NCBI RefSeq assembly: GCF_023159225.1
Contig: NC_063184.1
Coordinates: 13,257,528 to 13,321,527, forward strand
Reading direction: 5' to 3'
Source: Perognathus longimembris pacificus
Lineage: Eukaryota > Chordata > Mammalia > Rodentia > Heteromyidae
DNA length: 64,000 nucleotides
Of this stretch, positions 56,441 to 64,000 are shown piece by piece. The position numbers and the translations under genes are program-made. The first letter of the stretch is position 1. Each line of letters opens with the position of its first letter. The notes under the pieces are model-generated. The model was not told where the DNA came from. It did not search any database and saw nothing but the letters and a program-made list of their open reading frames with translations.

Positions 56441-57195
56441 AAAATGGAGAAACAGATATGAAAGAGTAACAGAGGACAAATTTCATCAATGAATGATATA
56501 CATGGAAGTATCACAATGTATCCCCTTGACACAATTAATATACACTTACAAAAAATTTTAGATAAAGGTTATAACACTATAAAAAATAAAGAAATGCATC
56601 TCCCATATACTTAATAGTGTATTTGGTTCTTCAGAAATACCACAGGAGCTGTTATATGGATCTTTAAATAGAACCTTCAAAGGAAAAACCTATAAAACAT
56701 TTCCCAAGGAATTAAAGGGCTCAATTCAGTAAAAATTAATAGCTTGAGGCACTCAACCTTTTTTCTTGGAGGCTGCCAAAAAATTTTTATTTTAATATTC
56801 CATTTCAACATATAGGAAGTGTGAATACTAGACAGGATCCATTCACTGAACATTTATAAAGCCACATAGGTGCATGCTCTTGGACTCATAGATTATAGGG
56901 CTTTAAAATTATATAGATCAAGACCTATTACTGTGCTGTAGAATTGTGGCCTGACCTTGTATGTTGATTCAGCTTAAGCTCATTGAAATAATAGCACATA
57001 TTTCAATGGTCAAAGATGAGAAATACATTCACATGCAAGTCATACTGTAACAATAATAATACAATAACTTGGCCAGAAAATTCTTGGGCTGGACTGTGAA
57101 ATCAGAAGCTGATATGTAGAAATGCTGTCTGATCTAGGTTTTCTGAAAGTTCCCCAAGGTGTTTACTACTGAGTGAAATTTTCTTTTGTCCTTTT
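56441..57195. other. Intron 2 sequence without recognised features
   Basis: AT-rich; no repeat or gene recognised. Confidence 0.3.
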
Positions 57196-57432
57196 TTTTT
57201 GTTTTGTTAGTCCTAGGACTTGAATTCAGGGCTTGGATGCTCTCTGAGCTGTTTTGTTCAAGTCCAGTACTCTATGACTTTGAGCCAGAGTGCCACTTCT
57301 GGTTTTCTGGTGGTTAATTGGAGATGAGAGTGTCACAGACTTTCCTGCTCAGACTAGCTTTTGATTTGTGATCATCAGATCTCAAGCTCGTGAGTAGCTA
57401 AATGCACTGGTGTGAACCACTAATGCCCAGCT
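57196..57432 (-). mobile_element. B1-Geo dimeric SINE
   Basis: GACTTGAATTCAGGGCTTGG, TTTGAGCCAGAGTGCCAC and TTAATTGGAGATGAGAGTGTC. Confidence 0.88.
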
Positions 57433-59940
57433 GAAATTTTCTTGTGACCTATGTGTTAATAATTTCCAAGACTTTTTATTTGTCATTGGAGACATAAGAA
57501 ACCTAAGTTCTCCTGTGATAGTGTTCTAATATTTACATGTAGGCCAAAACATATTGGCTGCTAAATCTTTCGGAAGAGCCAATTACAAAATTTCAAAAGT
57601 GAATAAGTTGGTTAAGATTGCTCCTTTCCCAGCTCTTTTGCCCCTTTTCCTGCCTTCTCTCTTTCAATCAGGCTGATTATCTTGCAACGACTGCTTATAA
57701 CTTTAGACTCAAAAGAAAAGCTCTAAATTACTATGAATGGGTGATGATCAAGGATATTATACTTGAGTTCCTGTCTGATTGAATGTAGTGACCATGGTGA
57801 ATACAGATACTCTAATCCTTTTGACATTGCCAGCCATCCTTTTCTGAAGGATGAATGGAAAGGTGCGAAGAAGAAGCCCATAGGAAGTGTTGGGCTCAAA
57901 ATGTCATTCCAGGAGCAGGGCAGGTGTTAGTTCTGTTGTGCAATGCAAGGTTTGAATCATCCACATGGCATTTTTGTTGAGTTTTAGAGGAAATATTGGC
58001 AAAGCAGAACCATTCTAGAGGATGGCAAGCCTAGAAAACAGAAAATCTGCCTGATGAAGGAGAATTCTGGGTGGGTAGCCATATTGAGGAAATAATGACA
58101 ATGTTTGCTAATGTATGGTAGGTCATTTCTACTACCAAACAGAACTTTGGCCCAAGAGTGGAAGTGAGTAGGGAATAAATCTCTATTGAAAATAAGAAGT
58201 CCCCCACCACACACATGGTTGTTTCAAATAACTTCCTTTTATGTGCTGGCCTCATCATCCTTGATAGAATTCAGCAGTTGAATTCAGCAGATAGAATTCA
58301 GATCAGTTCTTGCCTAGACCACACTTAACTTCCATCCTGAAACAACTTCTAAAGTCCAGCATGGTCCCTTCCTTAGCTTATTCTAGTCTTTTGAGATCCT
58401 GCTGACTTTTTAAAATGTGATGTTTCTTGCTCAGCACATTCAATAAAACCCACTTGTGTAAGAAATGCCCCCATCCCTCAAAAAAGACACAGGATAAGTA
58501 CAATCTTAATTACCAATTATGTGTCAAGCCTGTGCTTGGCACACACAGTCTTTTGTTGAGAGTTGATCATCTGGGAGAACTTGTAATGACAGTGCAATGT
58601 TAGCACGTGTGTGGAGAAGCAGGGTATATGGAGGAAAGAACTGATGGATCTGTATTTTGCCCAGTGTGTTGAAGGAAAGGTGGGGTGAAGGGAAATTGAC
58701 AGGAAAGGAAACAGTCACATGACTACTTGCTCAAGGCTCTGTAGAAAGACTCTTGGCATTTTGTTAGGAGATTGATGGGTGGGCAACGTCTAGGCCCATT
58801 GTTACTCTACAACCCTTCTGCATGACTGGCCTTTTAAATCAACTTTCTGGAGAGCAGCTTGACATTGCAGGCTATTTGAAATTTTGCCTGGGGTTGAATT
58901 AAAACGGTCATTTCTTGGAATTTTTTTTAATAGAATACAGGAGACAGAACCATCATGACTTTTTGGAAAAATACCTTTTGGCATAAAGACCACTTGTTTG
59001 CGAGCAGAGGCAGATCTGGTCTCTGGGCAGCTTCTCTTCCCTGGGGCGCCTCTGCGGATTCTGTAGTTGGCCACATTCACGGTCTTTCTCGTGGGTGGTC
59101 AGATGTTACAAAGGGCATCACACATCTCTGTCTTGCTTTGGGCCTGGACACACTGATCTTTTTGTTACGATAGGGTTGGTCACCTTGAACTCAACCCTGT
59201 GAAAGGTCTGAGGAAATGTGGTTGGAGATGACAACCATGTGACAGACAGCTGTCAGTTCAAAGCCGGTTCCCTGTCAGGGTTGAAAGGAATGACAGGATT
59301 ATGGTCTCTGGGAAGAGCTCACAGGGGGGCCTTTCTCAGGGCCAAGGGACACATGGCTTTCTCCACTGGGGATCATTACACAATGCACAATATGCAGCGC
59401 TCGATTCCCAAGGTCTTGGTGGGGGGAGGTTGATTTTTACTTGCTCTCCTGTTGTTTTGGCTATTTGGTTGGTAGGCTTCGAATGCCCTTTTGTATGGTG
59501 ATGAAAAAGGGCTTTGGTAAAACATAAGTTTCATGAAGGGAGCCATTGTGTACATGTGTACCTTCTGTGTAAAAACTCATTTTGTATTTTAAACACAAAG
59601 AGAAGTTCAACCACCTGTCACTCTGGGTCTCAATTACTTGTGGTAATATTTAGTTAGTTGCTTTTACTGTGGTGGCACTTACTAAAAATTTCATAGAGAA
59701 TATTAATCTGCTATAATATTATGATAGTATTACCATATTACTGTACAGCATTATAAAACAGATACACAGCATAGAGTGCTTAGAAAATATGTAAGTACTG
59801 TATGTAAGTATTTAGGTTCTTGACCCACTTAAATATTCATTATGCTAATTTAATTTATTTAGTAATTATTTTCTGATTATATATAAACTATGATTTCCCA
59901 TTAGTATTTCCAGGAGGGTTATATACTTAATTTAATGTTG
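57433..59940. other. Intron 2 sequence, repeat-poor
   Basis: About 2.5 kb without a SINE or L1 that I can see, unusual against the surrounding density. No credible coding frame. Confidence 0.35.
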
Positions 59941-59943
59941 TCT

Positions 59944-60142
59944 TTTTTTTTTTTGCCAGTCCTGAGGCTTGAACTCAGGGCCTGAGCACTGTCCCTGAGC
60001 TGCTTTTGTTCAAGGCTAGCACTCTACGACTTGAGCCACAGCACCACTTTCAGCTTTTTCTGTTTATGTGGTGGGGAGGAAGGGAACCCAGGGCTTCTTG
60101 CATGCTAGGCGAGCACTCTGCCGCTAAGTCACATTCCCAGCC
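59944..60142 (-). mobile_element. IDL-Geo SINE, older copy
   Basis: T run, TGCCAGTCCTGAGGCTTG, GACTTGAGCCACAGCACCAC and GCATGCTAGGCGAGCACTCTG. Confidence 0.88.
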
Positions 60143-60169
60143 TAATATCTTAGGTCTATTTATGAATTG

Positions 60170-60403
60170 TTCATTGTGCCAGTCCTGGAGCTTGAACTCA
60201 GGGCTTGGGTGCTGTCCTTGTACTTTTGTGCTCAAGGCTAGAAGTCTACCATTTGAACCATAGCTCCATTTCCAGCTTTTTTGGTAGTTACTTGGAGATG
60301 AGTCTCACAGATTTTCCTGCCTGGCTGGCTTTGAGCTGTGAGTGTCAGCTCATAGCCTCCTGAGAAGCTAGGATTACAGGTGTGAGCCACTGGCACTTAG
60401 CAG
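60170..60403 (-). mobile_element. B1-Geo dimeric SINE
   Basis: CCTGGAGCTTGAACTCAGGG, CATTTGAACCATAGCTCC and AAGCTAGGATTACAGGTGTG. Confidence 0.9.
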
Positions 60404-60707
60404 CTACATTTTGTTGTTGTTGTTGTTTGTAAAAACTGATTGGAAAGATAATTTACAATATTTTAAATGATTAACTGTTTTTCCTAAGTCAAATATTTTG
60501 GCATTTTTTTCTAGGTAATCAGTCATGTTGATGTAAAACATTACATGGAAGAATGTTTATGTGTTTATTATGTGGAAAACAGCAATTTGTTTCCCATACT
60601 TGTTCATTCACTTGTAAAAAGCCTTTTCCTTCTGTAAACCAGTCTAAAGCTACCAAAATAGATAGGTATTGAGCTATTAGAATCTTATTAAACCATGTAT
60701 TGCATTC
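60404..60707. other. Intron 2 sequence without recognised features
   Basis: Starts with a short (TTG)n run at 60412-60428; otherwise nothing recognised. Confidence 0.3.
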
Positions 60708-60709
60708 TC

Positions 60710-60766
60710 TCTCTCTCTCCCCTCCCCTCCCCTCCCCTCCCCTCTTCTCTCCTCTCCTCTCCCCCC
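60710..60766. repeat. (CT)n-(CCCCT)n repeat
   Basis: CTCTCTCTCTCTCC then four CCCCT-type units. Confidence 0.9.
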
Positions 60767-60775
60767 ACCTCTAGT

Positions 60776-60983
60776 AACAAGGTTTGAATTCAAGGCTTTG
60801 TCCTGGCATGTATGCCCGTTCAGCTGGTGCTCTGCCACTTACACATCTAGCCCAGCATTTCACTGGTTAATTGGAGATGGAGTCTTTTGGACTTTACTGC
60901 TTGGGCTGGCTTTGAACCTTGACCCTCTGGATCTCAGCTTGCTGAGTAACCAGGATTACAGGCATGAGCCCCAGGTGCCTGGC
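60776..60983 (-). mobile_element. B1-Geo dimeric SINE, diverged
   Basis: AAGGTTTGAATTCAAGGC, GGTTAATTGGAGATGGAGTC and AACCAGGATTACAGGCATG. Confidence 0.82.
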
Positions 60984-61410
60984 TAAATCATGTGTTTTAA
61001 TTTTAACCTGTTTTGTTCTGTCCAACATACATGGCTTAGAAATGCGTGATGACAGTAACTTGTATGCAGCAAACTACATTATTCCTAGAGAATTAGAGAA
61101 CTAGATTGCACATTTTGATCATGAGGATTTAAAAAAAATAGATGAGTAGAACCTTTGAAAGGACAATGGAAAAATAAGATGGTCCAATATGTATATGAAG
61201 AAGTGTGATGTAAAACACAATTTAATGAGTTGTATGGTCCTAGATACTATGAATTCTGAGGATCCAACACTGAGGTCTGAGCTTTCATACAGCCCAGCTT
61301 TCTAAAAATAGTTGGTAATTGATCTTACATTAATTATCTCATTTCATTCCTAGAACAACCTGAATATTAGATCGGGTAGGTATTGAAATCATAATTTGCA
61401 TATAAGAAAA

Positions 61411-61492
61411 CATGGCCTAACGTATGAAACTGTACCCCTCTGTACATCACTTTGACAATAAATAAGTATTTATTACTAAAAAAAAAAAAAAA
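61411..61492 (+). mobile_element. 82-bp L1 3' end insertion
   Basis: CATGGCCTAACGTATGAAAC, CTGTACATCACTTTGACAAT, then AATAAGTATTTATTACT and an A15 run. AAG(G)AAAAC occurs on both sides. Confidence 0.85.
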
Positions 61493-62080
61493 AGGAAAAC
61501 ACACAGAGAGGCTGCAGGCTACTCCAAGTGGAGGTAATGGTGTTTTTCTAATTATAAGGATGAGTTTTCTGCTGGCACATGCTAGCTGTGATGAGTATTC
61601 TAAAATAAGACTGCTGATCAAAGATGGCCTTTAGAACTTTTGATAACATTGAAAACTACTAGGTCAATCATGATTGCTTTCAACCAACTAATTATGCCTA
61701 TTTAGAAGTAATAATTATATGAAAGGATATCATCTTGACAGCTTAGCATATTCTATTTTCTGACAAACAAGAAATGTAAGGTTAGACTCATTTTCTGTAT
61801 ACTGATGATGATCTAGGAGCACAATGTAGTTCAGTGCCAATGTGATCCTTTTAAATAGGATCATATGAAGTTCTGCCTGATGCTTTGCTCATTTGAGCTA
61901 AATTTAAAAATTCAAATGTTAGGGTCTTTTTAAAAATAAGTTAGGGATGATATATTTATAACAAATGTTTAATCTTTTATTGGAAAACTAGCATTTTGTG
62001 GATTCTTTGTTGTTGTTGTTGTTTGTGGGGCATGAACGCAGATGCTGTCCCTGAGTTCACTCACTTTGTTCCTCTCTCTC
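61493..62080. other. Intron 2 sequence without recognised features
   Basis: A (TTG)n run at 62009-62023; otherwise nothing recognised. Confidence 0.3.
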
Positions 62081-62084
62081 TTTC

Positions 62085-62156
62085 TCTCTCCTTCCTTCCT
62101 TCCTTCCTTCCTTCCTTCCTTCCTTCCTTCCTTCCTTCCTTCCTTCCTTCCTTCCC
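62085..62156. repeat. (CTTC)n microsatellite
   Basis: About 16 CTTC units next to the tail end of a reverse SINE. Confidence 0.96.
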
Positions 62157-62362
62157 TTCTTTGCCAGTCCTGGATTCAGGTCCTGAGCATTGTCCCTGGC
62201 TTCTTCTTCTTTTTTTTTTTTTTTTGCTCAAGACTAGCACTCTACCACTTGAGCCACTGCTCCACTTCTTGCTTTTTTCTATATATGTGGTGCTGAGGAA
62301 TTGAACCCACAGCTTCATATATACAAGGCAAGCACTCTACCACTAGGCCATATTCCCAGCCC
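62157..62362 (-). mobile_element. IDL-Geo SINE with internal T run
   Basis: TTTGCCAGTCCTGGATTCAGG, then CTTCTTCTTCTTTTTTTTTT within the Geo arm, then GCTCAAGACTAGCACTCTACC and CACTAGGCCATATTCCCAGC. Confidence 0.9.
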
Positions 62363-62375
62363 TTCTTTCTTTCTT

Positions 62376-62572
62376 TTCAAGGCTAGTCCTCTGTCACTTT
62401 GAGCCACAGTGCCACTTCCAGGTTTTTGTTTTTGTTTTTGTTTTGTAGTTAATTGGAGATAAGACTCTTTAACAGACATTCTTGACCCCACTGGCATTAA
62501 ACCACCATCCTTAAAGCTCAGCCTCCTGAGTAGCTAGGATTATAGACAGGCATGAGCCACCAGCACCCTGCA
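62376..62572 (-). mobile_element. B1-Geo SINE, 3'-truncated
   Basis: TCAAGGCTAGTCCTCTGTCAC, AGTTAATTGGAGATAAGAC and GAGTAGCTAGGATTATAGAC, with a (TTTTTG)n run at the arm junction. Confidence 0.85.
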
Positions 62573-63221
62573 CATTGGGACACTTCTAAAATGTAGGTCT
62601 TATGCTTAAATACCTCTTCTCCACTGCCTTATGGAAGGAGCCCAAGTTGACCCCAGCTTCTTTTTAATTTTCCCAATGCTTATGGCATTCAGCAGTAGGA
62701 ATTCTTGGTTTCTGGAGACTTGTTCTCTTCCTGTTTTTCTGTCTGTCTCTTCTTCCTGGAATCTTCCCCATTCGTGTCTGCCTGTCAAATGGCTACCCAT
62801 CCTTAATGACCTACTCAGATGTCAAGTTGAAATGATAAGCCTTCTCTCAAATCTTCCAGGTAGATCGGAAGCTGTGCTAGGACTAGTTATATTGCTCTTC
62901 CCAATAATGCCACATAATCAACATCCAGTTTCTGAGCTGGTCTGTCTCCATAGTGTCTTCCTCTATAGCACATTTGTATCAGAGTTCTATGGAGAGTTGA
63001 GAAACAGATTTCAAAGAACTCGTGTTACAATAGGAGGTGATTTGGTTCATCCTAGCTGATACCTCTATTGTCTATATCTATTAGATAATGGGGTTGGGTT
63101 CAAGGACTTCCAAATGGCATTCTTGCCTTCAAATTTGGCCTTGTAAAACAATTTATTTTAATAATAGCACTTGGAAAGTTTACATACGGTTCTATTAAAT
63201 AGAAAGAGATACTGTGATTCT
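62573..63221. other. Intron 2 sequence; possible old L2/MIR-type debris
   Basis: GACCTACTCAGATGTCAAGTTG and CTCAAATCTTCCAGGTAG recall antisense L2-like 3' sequence. The 142-codon frame at 62631-63059 is not protein-like. Confidence 0.3.
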
Positions 63222-63470
63222 TAAAAAAAAATCTTTAAGTGGTTGTACAAAGGAGTTGTATTCACCATAGCAGTTGAGTACAATGCATCCCGTTCCATTA
63301 TTCTCCCCATCTCTCCTAGCCCCATGCCTTGCCTCAGTTTTCTTAACCTTAAAAGATACGTACAAAGTACATCACGTGTGGGTAGAGAATGTTACAGGTT
63401 GAACAATACTGAAACATATTGCATCTGAGAATGAAGATGGCAAAACAAAACTCAGTGAAAGCTATTGAAT
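63222..63470 (-). mobile_element. L1 3' UTR fragment, antisense
   Basis: AAAAAAATCTTTAAGTGGTTG, TACAAAGGAGTTGTATTCACC and a pyrimidine-rich CATTATTCTCCCCATCTCTCC, as at 41990. Confidence 0.55.
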
Positions 63471-64000
63471 AATAGGGGTTGAGAGGGCAGGGAATGTGCG
63501 AGTAAAAGAAGGGTTAATTTAACATACTGTATAGTCACTTGTAAAATATTTTTAAAAATGTGCTAAATTGAAGAGCTCTTTTTCTGCAAGTAGTGTTTGC
63601 AGTAAAAGCACTGTTAGAATTTTGAGATGAAATTTTTCCCTTTTTATTTTGCATTAAGTTTAGTATGAATATTGTAAAAATTAAATAGTTTTTCCCCAGG
63701 CTCTTAATGTTCCATCTTATAATGTGAAATAGAAAGGAAATCAGCATGCAGAGTAGCTATGGTGTCCAGGGTTGAAAAAATTATATATATATATATATAA
63801 ATAAATGTACTCCCTGGAAAGACACTAGTCAAATTTCTCTTCTGCAAAGTTCATAGTATATGATGTGACAGTCAGTAATATTTAATATAATGAATTACAG
63901 AGGTTTAGAAAATGTTGGCCTCTGAAGAGAAAATCCAAGATGGTAGGTGGGATTTTCACATTACGGTGAGTACAGTGTTGAAGTTGACATAGTTGGTCTC
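63471..64000. other. Intron 2 sequence to window end; (TA)n at 63782-63800
   Basis: No gene or interspersed repeat recognised besides a short TA run. Confidence 0.35.

Noticed and set aside
62631..63059. 142-codon frame
   Set aside because: Composition fits translated non-coding repeat debris; no initiation context or homology.
30339..64000. Further COL25A1 exons
   Set aside because: I looked for Gly-X-Y coding blocks with splice sites after 30338 and saw none; a short exon could still be missed by eye.

Overview
This is nuclear genomic DNA of a mammal, most likely a geomyoid rodent (kangaroo rat, pocket mouse or pocket gopher group). The lineage call rests on about a dozen copies of a two-part SINE. 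Its left arm is ID-like, with pol III A and B boxes, and its right arm ('Geo') contains TGGCTCAAGTGG. This matches the IDL-Geo SINE family, which I know from Geomyoidea. A second, more numerous and older SINE joins a 7SL-type B1 left arm to the same kind of right arm. I call it B1-Geo below; it may equal the B1-dID type. Species cannot be fixed by eye.

The one real protein gene is COL25A1 (collagen XXV alpha 1, CLAC-P), on the + strand. A CpG-rich promoter and 5' UTR (about 27600-28965) lead into coding exon 1 (28966-29262; cytosolic tail, transmembrane segment, start of the stalk). After a 1006-bp phase-0 intron comes coding exon 2 (30269-30338), which ends in phase 1 just before the first Gly-X-Y repeats. 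The rest of the window, to 64000, is read as intron 2; I saw no further exon. The promoter holds four copies of an octamer-like element (ATTATGCTAATGAG), a CCAAT box, GC boxes and a TATA-like box. The 5' leader has a 9-codon upstream ORF and a possible small intron.

The 5' flank (1-27600) has no functional gene. It holds an RPL36A (eL42) processed pseudogene at the left edge, many SINEs, microsatellites, old L1 pieces and ancient LTR or DNA-transposon relics.

The intronic part is L1-rich. It contains a 4.5-kb minus-strand L1 with a broken ORF2 (43918-48430), nested and inverted L1 copies (43322-43890 and 50116-52085), a G-rich minisatellite built from L1 3' UTR sequence (54117-54740), tandemly placed sense L1 ends (54823-56440) and very short 5'-truncated L1 ends. 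A cluster of three CTCF-like motifs lies at 36768-36843. No CRISPR, operon, integron or prokaryotic feature is present, and I found no new multi-gene system. The points of most interest are the promoter repeat, the CTCF-like cluster, the tRNA-like nature of the Geo arm, a tail-less half-SINE insertion and the L1-derived minisatellite. All identifications are by reading; repeat boundaries are approximate, usually within 10-20 bp.
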